From the NCBI RefSeq assembly GCF_004522175.1, contig NZ_SDEB01000013.1, positions 1 through 64,000 on the forward strand: a DNA stretch of 64,000 nucleotides, in the 5' to 3' direction. A program made the position numbers and the translations under genes. The DNA comes from Paracoccus ravus (GTDB lineage Bacteria > Pseudomonadota > Alphaproteobacteria > Rhodobacterales > Rhodobacteraceae). The notes beneath the pieces are model-generated. The model was not told where the DNA came from, searched no databases, and worked only from the letters and a program-made list of their open reading frames with translations. Position 1 is the first letter of the stretch. Each line of letters starts with the position of its first letter. Shown here one piece after another: positions 38,928 to 47,366 of the stretch.

Positions 38928-39491
38928 CTACTGGATATTGAACACGGCCTGAAGGCTGTCGCCCTGCGAGCCGGGGACGGAAAGCGTATAGCGCCCCGGC
39001 ACGACAGCGACGAAGCTGACGGTCGCAGTCCCCGCATCGTCGAATTCCAGCGAATGGACGCCCATTGGCCGGATCTCGATGTCATTCACGACGATCTCAT
39101 TGATCCAGACCGCACGGAAGAAATCGCCACCGGACAGCGCAAGCTCCTGGCTACCATCGGCATTGATGTCGATACGATAATAGCCGCCGGATTTCAGCTT
39201 GTATTCCGCGCTCGCCACCGGCTTGCCCGAAGCCAGCGTCAATGGCGCAAGCTGGACGCGGTTGTCGCGGGCGAGCACCCCCGAGAAGCCGTAATCGAAC
39301 TTGGCCCCGGCCTCATGCACCCCCTCGGCGTCGGCTTCGGCTTCGCCTTCCTCTTCTTCACCCTCTTCCTCGGCCTCGGCGGAATCGGCATTGGCGGCGG
39401 CATCCGCAGGTTTCGCGGGCGGCGTGTCCTGAGCATGGGCCGGCGCGGCAAGCCCGGCCATGAGCAGCAGCAAGGTCAGAAATTTCGTCAT
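38928..39491 (-). CDS. Secreted protein with a highly acidic linker, xox/PQQ cluster
   Basis: The 187-residue protein has signal peptide MTKFLTLLLLMAGLAAPAHA and an Ala/Pro/Asp-rich linker. A run of glutamates (about residues 38-56, with EAEEEGEEEEGEAEADAEG) follows, then a beta-rich domain ending VPGRYTLSVPGSQGDSLQAVF. The C-terminal part looks like an all-beta fold without obvious metal-site Cys or Met. The acidic run could bind cations. I do not recognise the family. It lies between the beta-propeller and ABC ATPase genes on the same strand. Confidence 0.8.
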   Translation of the reverse strand: MTKFLTLLLLMAGLAAPAHAQDTPPAKPADAAANADSAEAEEEGEEEEGEAEADAEGVHEAGAKFDYGFSGVLARDNRVQLAPLTLASGKPVASAEYKLKSGGYYRIDINADGSQELALSGGDFFRAVWINEIVVNDIEIRPMGVHSLEFDDAGTATVSFVAVVPGRYTLSVPGSQGDSLQAVFNIQ

Positions 39492-39519
39492 CGGTTCCTC
39501 CTCCGTTTTTTTGATTGGT

Positions 39520-40494
39520 TCAGTTGGGCGCGACCACCACGCCCCAGGGCTGCTGCCCCACGGGGATGGATTTCACGACCTTGTTTTCCGCCACCTCGAT
39601 CACCGAGACGTCGTTCGAATTGCCATTCGTGGTGAAGAGGTATTTCTCGTCGGGGGTGAAGCCCATCTGCCAGACGCGCTGGCCGACCAGCAGGTAATCC
39701 TCGACCTCGTCGGTTTCACCGTTGATCACCGCGACGCGGTTCGCGGGGCCAAGCGCCACGAAGACCTTTTTGCCATCCTTGGTCACGCGCACACCAACGG
39801 GCTGGATGGCCTCGGGCAGCACGCCGGGGATGTCGAAGGTGATCTTCTTGTCGATCGCCTGAGTTTCCGGGTTGATGACGCTGACGCTGCCGCCGATTTC
39901 CGAACTGACGTAAAGCTTGGTTCCGGCGTCATTATATTGGGCAAAGCGCGGGCGCGAGTCGACCAGCACATTGGCAAAGATCTCATAGGTCTCGCTGTTG
40001 ATGAAATGCGCCATATTGGTGGTTTCAGAGGTGTTGATGACCACCTTGCCATCGGGGCTGATCCCCATCCCCTCGGGCTCGACACCCACCGGAATCTCGG
40101 CCAGCATCTTGTGCGTCTTGGTATCCACCACGGTGACGAGATTGTCGTCCTCATTGGCGATATAGAGCGGATTACCCGACGGATGCAGCACGAACAATTC
40201 CGGGTCCGGTCCCGAAGGCAGCGTGTGGGTTTCCTCCATCGTCTCGGGATTGAAGACCCGCACGAGGTCATCATCCGAGGCGCAGACGTAAAGCTCCTTT
40301 CCGTCGGGGCTGATGGTGATGCCCCGTGGACGCGCGCCAACCGGGTAATGCCCGATCACTTCGAGCGTCGCGCTGTCCAGAACGGTCACGTCATTGCCTT
40401 TTTCATTGCTGACAAAAACACGGTTCGCCAGCGCGGGCGTGCCCAGCCCAAGGCAGATTGCCGAGGTCAGGATGGCAGTCGAAATGGATTTCAT
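39520..40494 (-). CDS. PQQ-associated YVTN-type beta-propeller protein
   Basis: The 324-residue periplasmic protein has signal peptide MKSISTAILTSAICLGLGTPALA and then about seven 40-residue YVTN/NHL-like blades (VFVSNEKGNDVTVLDSATLE, then GITISPDGKELYVCASDDD and similar). It matches the beta-propeller protein class found with PQQ-dependent catabolism ABC modules. No PQQ-ligand set is evident, so it is probably a binding or scaffold protein rather than an enzyme. It is followed by the acidic secreted protein 28 bases downstream. Confidence 0.9.
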   Translation of the reverse strand: MKSISTAILTSAICLGLGTPALANRVFVSNEKGNDVTVLDSATLEVIGHYPVGARPRGITISPDGKELYVCASDDDLVRVFNPETMEETHTLPSGPDPELFVLHPSGNPLYIANEDDNLVTVVDTKTHKMLAEIPVGVEPEGMGISPDGKVVINTSETTNMAHFINSETYEIFANVLVDSRPRFAQYNDAGTKLYVSSEIGGSVSVINPETQAIDKKITFDIPGVLPEAIQPVGVRVTKDGKKVFVALGPANRVAVINGETDEVEDYLLVGQRVWQMGFTPDEKYLFTTNGNSNDVSVIEVAENKVVKSIPVGQQPWGVVVAPN

Positions 40495-40502
40495 CTTTGG
40501 CC

Positions 40503-41696
40503 TCAGAATTTGCATTCGGTTTCGGGTCGGTCGATGCCCAGCGTATCGAGCGCCGAGCTTTGATGCAGATACTGATCCTGCGGGCTGACCGAGGCGGTCA
40601 CAGACCCCGTGGTCAGCAGCACCGGCTGGCGCAGTTGGTGGTCCCAGTCGCGCATGGTCAGCTTTTGCCCCTTGAATCCGGCGACCTCAAACTTGTCGGA
40701 GAGCATGAATTCCTTGAGCGCACCGGTTTCAGTGCTGTTGGTACGCGTCGCCGCTTCACCGATCATGCGCAGCGCAAGCCAGGTCTGGTAGTCCTCGTCC
40801 CACATGGGCCGGGTGGCGAGCTTTTCAAAGCGGTTCTGGAACTGCGTCGCACCCCATGCCTCGAGCGCCGGGTGCCACGAACGCGGGACAAGGCCCGCCG
40901 ATCCGACGACAGGACGGGCATCCCATGTCTGGTAGGGCAGCCACGGGGCAAATATCCCGGCCTCGTCCGCAGCCACCACGACGTGATGTTCTGCAGCGCG
41001 CTGGGTAAAGACCGGCATCTGCTGCTGGACCTGCACATGGCCGCTATCGCTGCGCCTGCCGCCCCCAGTATCCTCGTAGCTGCGTTCCTCGACGATCTTC
41101 GCCCCGAATTTGGTGGCCGCACGACGATAGGCATCGGCAAGTGCGATGTCCTCGGGATGGCTGCCCGAGATCAGGAACCACTCGTTCCACTTTTTCCACA
41201 TCAGGAATTGCGCGAGGCCATCGGCCAGCATCGCATGGCTCGGCGCGGTGTGGATCGTGTTGAACCGGCAATCCGCGCCCCGCAGGCGGTCGCCACGCGC
41301 CCGCGCATTCAGGATCAGCGCGCGGTCCCCCGCCCGATCGGACAGGGCAAGCGTCTGTTCCTCATCCGCGAGCGTGACGACAAAGCCGACGCCATCGGCC
41401 AGAAGCTTGTCGAGTTCCGCCGCCGCCGTTTCGGGGGTCGCGGCAATCTCGAGCGCCTCGAAATCCTGACCCATGAAACGACCGGTCGTGTCATTATCCT
41501 CGATCGCCAGTCGCGCGCCGGCAAAGCCCAGATCCGCCGGCGGTGTGTCGAGGCGCGAAATCGGCGGCAGCGACGGCTTGTCGACACGCAGCACCGCGGC
41601 CCGCACCATCTCCATGGGCTTTTGCGTCGCAGTTTGTGGCAAGACCGGCGTCGCAGCGCACAACCCAGCCAAAAGTATGATGATTCTGCCCTTCAT
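40503..41696 (-). CDS. PQQ-associated ABC transporter substrate-binding protein
   Basis: The 397-residue product starts with signal peptide MKGRIIILLAGLCAATPVLPQ. It has the type-I periplasmic binding fold related to Leu/Ile/Val binding proteins (ADGVGFVVTLADEEQTLALSD; LISGSHPEDIALADAYRRAA). Relatives are annotated as substrate-binding proteins of PQQ-dependent alcohol dehydrogenase systems. The ATG at 41696 is chosen from the signal peptide; the frame is open further upstream. It is the first gene of the leftward ABC module. Confidence 0.88.
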   Translation of the reverse strand: MKGRIIILLAGLCAATPVLPQTATQKPMEMVRAAVLRVDKPSLPPISRLDTPPADLGFAGARLAIEDNDTTGRFMGQDFEALEIAATPETAAAELDKLLADGVGFVVTLADEEQTLALSDRAGDRALILNARARGDRLRGADCRFNTIHTAPSHAMLADGLAQFLMWKKWNEWFLISGSHPEDIALADAYRRAATKFGAKIVEERSYEDTGGGRRSDSGHVQVQQQMPVFTQRAAEHHVVVAADEAGIFAPWLPYQTWDARPVVGSAGLVPRSWHPALEAWGATQFQNRFEKLATRPMWDEDYQTWLALRMIGEAATRTNSTETGALKEFMLSDKFEVAGFKGQKLTMRDWDHQLRQPVLLTTGSVTASVSPQDQYLHQSSALDTLGIDRPETECKF

Positions 41697-41872
41697 CCCC
41701 GTCCTCCCCCAGGCATCATGGCGGGCAAAACGCCGCGCGCCAACCCGGCAAACCCCCCGGTCCGGGTCGGGGAAAATCACCCGATACGTTTGTCGTAGTG
41801 GACGCAGATTGCACGGCGCGGGCATGGTCAAAAGCAGCGGGCCCAGCCCGCCCAGACCGAGGAGACTGCAGC

Positions 41873-42424
41873 ATGAAGCGAATTCTGGCCATGACATTTG
41901 GCGCAACCCTAGCCTTTGCAGGGGCGACGCATGCCCATGGTCCGGTGCGACTGAAGCTTGAACTGGACCAGAAGCTGAATGCCTCGCCCGACGAGGTTTG
42001 GGCCGCGATCGGCAAGTTCGAGGATATGGGCTGGCATCCCGCCGTCGCCTCGACCGAGATCACCGGCGACGGCTCGGTCGATCAGCCCGAAAAATCCTCG
42101 CGGGTTCTGCATCTGAAGGCGGATGCCGGCGATCCGACGATCTCGGAGGTGCTGTCCAAGATCCAGCCCGACAAGCGCTGCTATTCCTATCGCATCGAGG
42201 CTGTCGACGTGGCGGTCCTGCCCGTGACGAATTACGCCTCGACGATCTGCGTCAAGGACGATGGCGGAAAGGCCAATGTCGCATGGCGGGCGGGGTTCTA
42301 TCGCGGTTTCCCCAATAACGAGCCGCCGCCCGATCAAAATGACGAGGCCGCGATCAAGGCCGTGACCGCAATCTATCAGGCGGGGCTCGACGCCCTGGCC
42401 GAAAGGTTCGGCAAGGCGGAATGA
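41873..42424 (+). CDS. Periplasmic SRPBCC (START/polyketide-cyclase-like) protein
   Basis: The 183-residue protein carries signal peptide MKRILAMTFGATLAFAGATHA and then a helix-grip domain (LNASPDEVWAAIGKFEDMGWHPAV). It ends with AVTAIYQAGLDALAERFG. Such domains bind hydrophobic ligands, and export of one is less usual. It is divergent from the ABC binding-protein gene across 176 bases and overlaps the following propeller gene by four bases. A ligand-handling role near methanol dehydrogenase is an inference. Confidence 0.85.
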   Translation: MKRILAMTFGATLAFAGATHAHGPVRLKLELDQKLNASPDEVWAAIGKFEDMGWHPAVASTEITGDGSVDQPEKSSRVLHLKADAGDPTISEVLSKIQPDKRCYSYRIEAVDVAVLPVTNYASTICVKDDGGKANVAWRAGFYRGFPNNEPPPDQNDEAAIKAVTAIYQAGLDALAERFGKAE

Positions 42425-43341
42425 GACTGGCGCTGCCCGCGCTGCTCTGGCTCTGCTGCGGGATGGCGGATGGCGCCGATCTTGCTTTCGTCACCTCGCA
42501 GAATGCCGATGCGGTTTCGGTCGTCGATCTGTCCACGGGGCAAATCCTGGCCGAGACCCGGGTTCCGGGCGCGCCGGCACCTGTCGCCTATGACCCCAGA
42601 ACTGGGCACGCCTATGTCATCGCGGCAGAGACCGGGCGGCTGAGCGTGCTGGATGCCGCCGGCTTCGTCTTGCGCGAAGTGGATCTGCCAGAGGGCAGTT
42701 TTGGCGTCGCGCCCGCAAAGGATGGCGGGCTTTTCCTGACCGAGTGGTACCAGGCCCGGCTGGTCCGCCTTGATCCCGAGTTGAAGGAAGTGTGGTCCGT
42801 GGCCACGGGGAAGGCCCCTGCCGGCGTCGCGACGGACGGGTCGCTGGTCGCGACGGCGGATCGCGACGCCGATCAGGTCTCGATCTTCGATGCGGCCACG
42901 GGGGCGCTGCGGGCCAGGGTCGCGGTCGGCAGCCACCCTTATGCGCTGGCGTTTCACGACGGGCGCCTGTGGTCGGTCGATGTTCAAAGCGACAGCGTCA
43001 CGGTGATCGATCCTCTTGCGGGTAAGCGGATCGCGCAGGTCCGAACCGGCAGCCACCCCTATGGGATCGCATTTGCCCGTGGCCGGGGTTTTGTCACGGA
43101 TCAATATGCCGGAACGGTCACCGTCTTTGACAGCCAGAGCCTCGCGCACGTCGCGACGCTGGAAACCGGAAGCTATCCCGAGGGAATCGCAGCTTTGCCC
43201 GATGGCACTGGCGTCGTGGTGGCGCATTGGGAGTCGAACAGCCTGGTCTGGATCGACGCGGATAGCCTGAGCGTGACCCGCGAAATCGAAATGCCCGACG
43301 GGCCGCGCGCCTTTGGCAGCTTTACGGGTCGGCAGCCCTAG
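42421..43341 (+). CDS. Second YVTN-type beta-propeller protein
   Basis: The 306-residue secreted protein has signal peptide MRLALPALLWLCCGMADGA followed by repeated blades of the YVTN type (FVTSQNADAVSVVDLSTGQI, VGSHPYALAF, TGSHPYGIAF, TGSYPEGIAAL). It forms a two-gene unit with the SRPBCC protein. The 3' end overlaps the convergent Cys-Trp protein gene by 20 bases. It is shorter and more diverged than the propeller at 39.5 kb, so the two are unlikely to be redundant. Confidence 0.87.
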   Translation: MRLALPALLWLCCGMADGADLAFVTSQNADAVSVVDLSTGQILAETRVPGAPAPVAYDPRTGHAYVIAAETGRLSVLDAAGFVLREVDLPEGSFGVAPAKDGGLFLTEWYQARLVRLDPELKEVWSVATGKAPAGVATDGSLVATADRDADQVSIFDAATGALRARVAVGSHPYALAFHDGRLWSVDVQSDSVTVIDPLAGKRIAQVRTGSHPYGIAFARGRGFVTDQYAGTVTVFDSQSLAHVATLETGSYPEGIAALPDGTGVVVAHWESNSLVWIDADSLSVTREIEMPDGPRAFGSFTGRQP

Positions 43342-43849
43342 CCGGTTCCAAGACACCCCCAGCCTGCTTCCATCCATCCGAGCCTTCGGGGAACCAGATC
43401 ACCCCTGTATAGCCCATGCCGACGGCCCGCTTGGCGGCATTCCAGCTCATCCAGCAATCGGTCTTGCAGAATATGACCACCGGACGCGCCTTGTCTTTGT
43501 TTGTCGCGGCGAGAAGGCCGCCTTCCAGCCGCGCCTGTTCGGCCGGGGCAAGCCGGTCATATCCGGTATCATAGAGCCAGACCGCGCCGGGAATGCTGCG
43601 ATGGGGCGGGCTGTTCCAGATCGTGCCCTCGGGCAGGTCGCTCGGGCGCTTCTGGCGCGGCATCACGTCCAGAAAGGGCACGCCGCCCTCATGCAGCGCC
43701 TTTGCCTCATCCACGCCGATCACCCGCGCACCTTTCAGCGTCGCAGGTACTTCGGCGCGGTAAGGCGCGCCACGATAGCCCTGCGGCTCGGGCGGCTGGG
43801 CCTGGGCCGTCCCCGCAAAAAGCAAGACGAGGACGGCGATCAGCCTCAC
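43322..43849 (-). CDS. PQQ-associated rhodanese-like Cys-Trp motif protein
   Basis: The 175-residue periplasmic protein has signal peptide MRLIAVLVLLFAGTAQA and a rhodanese-like domain with FCKTDCWMSWNAAKRAV. This matches the family called the PQQ-dependent catabolism CXXCW protein, although the two Cys here are separated by three residues. The loop could carry sulfur or form a disulfide. It is the last gene of the xoxF-G-J series, overlapping xoxJ by four bases. Confidence 0.9.
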   Translation of the reverse strand: MRLIAVLVLLFAGTAQAQPPEPQGYRGAPYRAEVPATLKGARVIGVDEAKALHEGGVPFLDVMPRQKRPSDLPEGTIWNSPPHRSIPGAVWLYDTGYDRLAPAEQARLEGGLLAATNKDKARPVVIFCKTDCWMSWNAAKRAVGMGYTGVIWFPEGSDGWKQAGGVLEPARAADP

Positions 43850-44664
43850 GGTTTCAGCCCCTTGCCGTAATCGTCTAGGATCGGCACGCCCGCATCACGC
43901 AGGATCGCGTCGATCTCGGACTGGTTGCGCCGGATCAGGCTGTTCAATTCGCGCTTCCAGCTATCCTCTCCCAGCCGGACGCCCATGGTGATGCGGTAAA
44001 ACATCTTGGGTCCGGTGGTTTCCTTGAGAAGCGGCGTGAATTGCAGTTCCGGATCCTGTTTGACCAGAGGCCCGGCCAAGGGACCCCACAAGACAGCCGC
44101 CGCCAGTTCGCCGGACTTCACCTGTGCCAGCATCTCGCCGACGGGATCCTCGACACGACGATCGACGAACAGATCCCATCCGCGCATGGTCTTGGCCAGC
44201 CCCGCCCGCGCCATGTTTGTGGCCGGAGGCGTGCCCGCGACGACGCCGATCGGCTTGTCCTTGAGCGCGGGATCTTCGAGCATCTCGACCTTGGCCAGTG
44301 GGCTGTCCTTGCGGGTCACGATGCCATAGGCCGAAGTATAGTAATGGTTCGTGTTCAGGACCATCTCGTCGCCCTGGGCATAGCCGATCACCAGATCGCA
44401 CAGCCCGGCCCGAAGAGTCTTCCGGATAAATCCGCTGCCCTGCGGGAACCAAGTATAGGTCACCGGCAAGCCCATCTTTTCACCCAGAAAGGTCGCGAGC
44501 TTGTTTTCAAAGCCCGAACCGTCCTGCACGGACATCGGCGAGGCCGCCGGATCTGCGCAGATCCGGAGTTCGGTCTGCGAGCGCAGATCCGCGACCTGCG
44601 CAGAAGCGGGAATGTCCCCGATGGAAGCCATCAGGGCGGATGCCAGGAAAAGCTTTCTCATCAT
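43846..44664 (-). CDS. xoxJ: XoxJ, periplasmic solute-binding-fold protein of the methanol oxidation system
   Basis: The 272-residue product has a signal peptide (MMRKLFLASALMASIGDIPASA) and a family-3 solute-binding fold (LRICADPAASPMSVQDGSGF, then LCDLVIGYAQGDEM). XoxJ and MoxJ proteins are not transport receptors. They are thought to help activate or assemble the dehydrogenase, possibly for cofactor loading. It lies directly after xoxG with a TGATG overlap, in the canonical F-G-J order. Confidence 0.93.
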   Translation of the reverse strand: MMRKLFLASALMASIGDIPASAQVADLRSQTELRICADPAASPMSVQDGSGFENKLATFLGEKMGLPVTYTWFPQGSGFIRKTLRAGLCDLVIGYAQGDEMVLNTNHYYTSAYGIVTRKDSPLAKVEMLEDPALKDKPIGVVAGTPPATNMARAGLAKTMRGWDLFVDRRVEDPVGEMLAQVKSGELAAAVLWGPLAGPLVKQDPELQFTPLLKETTGPKMFYRITMGVRLGEDSWKRELNSLIRRNQSEIDAILRDAGVPILDDYGKGLKP

Positions 44665-45266
44665 CCTTCCATGCAGGCGTTTTCCTGCGCCGCGAACTCG
44701 TCAGATTTGGCCTCTTTCTTGGCCGGACGCCCGCGCGGCAGGTCACCGACACCCCGGGCCAGCAGATAGACATAGATATCGTCGATATAGCACCAGACGT
44801 TCTTGTTCGTGCCAAAGGCGGGCATCACGAGGTTCGCAGCCTTGCTGACCTCTTGCTTGCCCGAGGCCACGATCTCCTGAAACTGGTAGTAATCCAGCGT
44901 CTTGACCGAATCCTTCAGCGCCGGGGCATAGGTCGACCCCTCGCCATCGGGGCCATGACAGACATGGCATTCCGCCGAATAGCGACGATATCCCGAAAAG
45001 GTCGAATAATCCGTCGTGCCATCCTCGGCGATCTTGAAGGTCGGGATGCCTTCCTCGGTGTACCAGCGCCCGTTTTCCATGGTCGCCGGGGTGATGTCCT
45101 GCCCGTTCGGCAAAACCATCTTGCCTCCCTCGGCGGCCGGTGCGGCCTGGGCCGTGGCGGCATTCGCAACGGCGACTTTGTCCTGCGCAACGGCCGGCTG
45201 GGCCATGGCGGTCACCGCATATGCGGCGCTGATCGCCACGAGTCTGGCGGTCGTTTTCTTGATCAT
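44661..45266 (-). CDS. xoxG: XoxG, cytochrome c electron acceptor of XoxF
   Basis: The 201-residue periplasmic cytochrome has signal peptide MIKKTTARLVAISAAYAVTA and a single heme site ECHVCHGPDGEG (Cys100, Cys103, His104). The axial Met is probably in NLVMPAFG (Met148). It resembles Paracoccus cytochrome c553i. It takes electrons from methanol dehydrogenase towards the oxidase. The ATG at 45266 follows an exceptionally strong purine-rich ribosome site. It lies 105 bases after xoxF, across three hairpins. Confidence 0.93.
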   Translation of the reverse strand: MIKKTTARLVAISAAYAVTAMAQPAVAQDKVAVANAATAQAAPAAEGGKMVLPNGQDITPATMENGRWYTEEGIPTFKIAEDGTTDYSTFSGYRRYSAECHVCHGPDGEGSTYAPALKDSVKTLDYYQFQEIVASGKQEVSKAANLVMPAFGTNKNVWCYIDDIYVYLLARGVGDLPRGRPAKKEAKSDEFAAQENACMEG

Positions 45267-45284
45267 GAATCTTCCTCCCTCCTC

Positions 45285-45363
45285 CGTCCAAAAGGACGAG
45301 GCCGCCCCAAGGTTATCCTTGGGACGGCCCATTTCGAGTCACAGTTTGGTATTCGGCACCAAA
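45285..45363 (-). promoter_or_regulatory. Three tandem stem-loops in the xoxF-xoxG spacer
   Basis: On the minus strand after the xoxF stop come three stem-loops. The first pairs the two arms at 45345-45350 and 45358-45363 (TTTGGT with ACCAAA, 7-base loop). The second spans 45300-45329 (GGCCGTCCCAAGG-type 13-bp stem with one mismatch and a 4-base loop). The third is CGTCC/GGACG with a TTTT loop at 45285-45298. The third sits just before the xoxG ribosome site. They may stabilise xoxF mRNA or attenuate readthrough; no long U-run follows. Confidence 0.6.
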
Positions 45364-45371
45364 GTATGAGG

Positions 45372-47174
45372 TCAGCCGGGCAGTTCGAAAACCGTAAGCT
45401 GGCCACCCAGTTCGGTATATTGCGACAGCGCGGCATAACCGCCGACCGCGCCCAGACCTTCATTGGGATTGGTCAGACCGGCCGCAAGACCGATGCCGGC
45501 CCAGCCGCCGACGCCCGACAGGATGCCGACATATTGCTTGCCGCCATGCTCGTAGGTCATGACGTTGCCGATGATGCCCGAGGGAGTCTTGAATTTGTAA
45601 AGCTCCTTGCCGGTTTCCGCATCGACGGCCTTCAGATAGCCTTCCAGCGTGCCGTAGAAGACGATGTCACCAGCCGTGGCCAAGGCGCCCGACCAGACCG
45701 AGAACTGCTCGGGCAGCGACCACTTGATCTCGCCCTTGGTATTGTCCCAGGCGATGAAGTTGCCCATGCCGCCATGGCTGTTCGGCGCGGGATACATCGA
45801 GAGGGTCGCGCCGACATAGGGCTGTCCGGCAGTATAGGCCACGCGGAACGGCTCGTAATCCATGCAGACATGGTTCGTCGGGACGTAGAACAGGTTGGTC
45901 TTGGGCGAAAAGGCCGCCGGCTGCTGGTCTTTGGAGCCGAGTGCCGCCGGGCAGATGCCGGTCGAGTTCACGTCCTCGCCATTCTGTTCGGTCGAGTATT
46001 CGGCCACAACCGCCGGGCGGCCGTAGTTTTCCGAGTTCGGGTCCATATCGACGCCGGTGGTCCAGTTTACCGCCGGGTCGTATTTCTCGGCCACAAGTAG
46101 CTCGCCGGTTTCGCGATCCAGCGTATAGCCCAGACCGTTGCGGTCGAAATGGGTCAGCAGCTTGCGTTCGGTTCCGTCTCGGGTCTGGTTCGTCAGGATC
46201 ATTTCGTTGATCCCGTCGAAGTCCCATTCGTCATGCGGGGTCATCTGGTAGAACCACTTGGCCATGCCGGTATCGGCATCGCGGGCCATGATGGTCATCG
46301 ACCATTTGTTGTCGCCCGGACGCTGCGCCGGGTTCCAGGTCGAGGGGTTTCCGGTGCCGTAATAGACCAGGTTCAGCTCGGGGTCATAGGAATACCAGCC
46401 CCAGGTCGTGCCGCCACCGATCTTCCACTGGTCGCCTTCCCAGCTTTGCAGCGAGCTGTCCGCACCGATAGGCTTGCCCAGATGCATGGTCTTTTCGGGA
46501 TCGACCAGCATTTCGGCGTCAGGACCGGTCGAATAGGCCTTCCAGACCTCCGACCCGTCGGCAAGGCTATAGGCGGTCACACGGCCGCGCACGCCATATT
46601 CACCGCCCGAAACCCCGACGATGACCTTGTCCTTGACGGGCAGAACGGTCGCCGTATTGGTTTCGCCGATCGCCGGGTCGCCGGTCTTGACCGACCACTT
46701 GACCTCGCCGGTCTTGCTGTCCAGCGCCACCAGGGTGGTATCGGCCTGATGCAGCAGGATCGTTCCATCCGCATAGGCAAGACCGCGATAGACCGTGTCA
46801 CAGCACATCACGGCGATCACGTTCGGATCCTGTTGCGGCTCGTAGCGCCAGAGGATCTTGCCGTTGTCATTCAGGTCCAGCGCAAAGACGTTGTTCGGGA
46901 AAGGGGTGTGTACATACATCACATCCCCGATGACCAGCGGCGAGCCCTCATGCCCGCGCAGAACGCCGGTCGAGAAGGTCCAGGCCACCCGAAGGTCCTT
47001 GACGTTATCCTTGTTGATCTTGTCGAGCGTCGAATACCGGGTATTGGCATAGTCACCGGTCTGGATCGCCCATTGCTGGGGCTTGGCGATTTCGGCCAGC
47101 ACGCTTTCATTGGCCAGCGCAGACGAGCCGGTCAGCAACAACGCCAAGGTGGCGCCTTTCAGCAGTCGTTTCAT
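45372..47174 (-). CDS. xoxF: XoxF, lanthanide-type PQQ-dependent methanol dehydrogenase
   Basis: The 600-residue periplasmic quinoprotein oxidises methanol to formaldehyde (possibly on to formate) and reduces XoxG. It shows the vicinal Cys pair in AVMCCDTV (residues 124-125), the propeller blades, and HDEWDFDG. There the second Asp (Asp320), two after the catalytic Asp318, is the lanthanide-coordinating residue absent from calcium MxaF enzymes. The start [14 protein letters not shown] gives a standard signal peptide. An ATG 24 bases upstream also has a good ribosome site. Confidence 0.97.
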   Translation of the reverse strand: MKRLLKGATLALLLTGSSALANESVLAEIAKPQQWAIQTGDYANTRYSTLDKINKDNVKDLRVAWTFSTGVLRGHEGSPLVIGDVMYVHTPFPNNVFALDLNDNGKILWRYEPQQDPNVIAVMCCDTVYRGLAYADGTILLHQADTTLVALDSKTGEVKWSVKTGDPAIGETNTATVLPVKDKVIVGVSGGEYGVRGRVTAYSLADGSEVWKAYSTGPDAEMLVDPEKTMHLGKPIGADSSLQSWEGDQWKIGGGTTWGWYSYDPELNLVYYGTGNPSTWNPAQRPGDNKWSMTIMARDADTGMAKWFYQMTPHDEWDFDGINEMILTNQTRDGTERKLLTHFDRNGLGYTLDRETGELLVAEKYDPAVNWTTGVDMDPNSENYGRPAVVAEYSTEQNGEDVNSTGICPAALGSKDQQPAAFSPKTNLFYVPTNHVCMDYEPFRVAYTAGQPYVGATLSMYPAPNSHGGMGNFIAWDNTKGEIKWSLPEQFSVWSGALATAGDIVFYGTLEGYLKAVDAETGKELYKFKTPSGIIGNVMTYEHGGKQYVGILSGVGGWAGIGLAAGLTNPNEGLGAVGGYAALSQYTELGGQLTVFELPG

Positions 47175-47283
47175 GATTTCCCTCCGCTTGCTGGCCATCG
47201 CGACTCCTCCTCGCGCTTGACCATCCCGCTCAACTGTTTCTACCGGCTTGCCTCTGCGTCAACGAAGGGGGCGGGTCCGTAAC

Positions 47284-47307
47284 ACCAAAGTCTTAGGATA
47301 ATTTGGT
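47284..47307. promoter_or_regulatory. Candidate operator in the xoxF promoter region
   Basis: The inverted repeat ACCAAA-N12-TTTGGT occupies 47284-47307, about 110-133 bases upstream of the xoxF ATG and in an AT-rich patch between fghA and xoxF. Position and symmetry suggest a dimeric activator site, for example for a LuxR-type regulator. No regulator gene is adjacent. Confidence 0.45.
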
Positions 47308-47366
47308 AAAAATTTGCGGGAACTCCTCCCTGCCCGCCGGACGGGCGGAATTCCCTGGTTCCGGTC

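Noticed and set aside
44640..46100. 486-codon plus-strand frame over xoxG and xoxF
   Set aside because: Antisense shadow; both minus-strand products show cofactor motifs.
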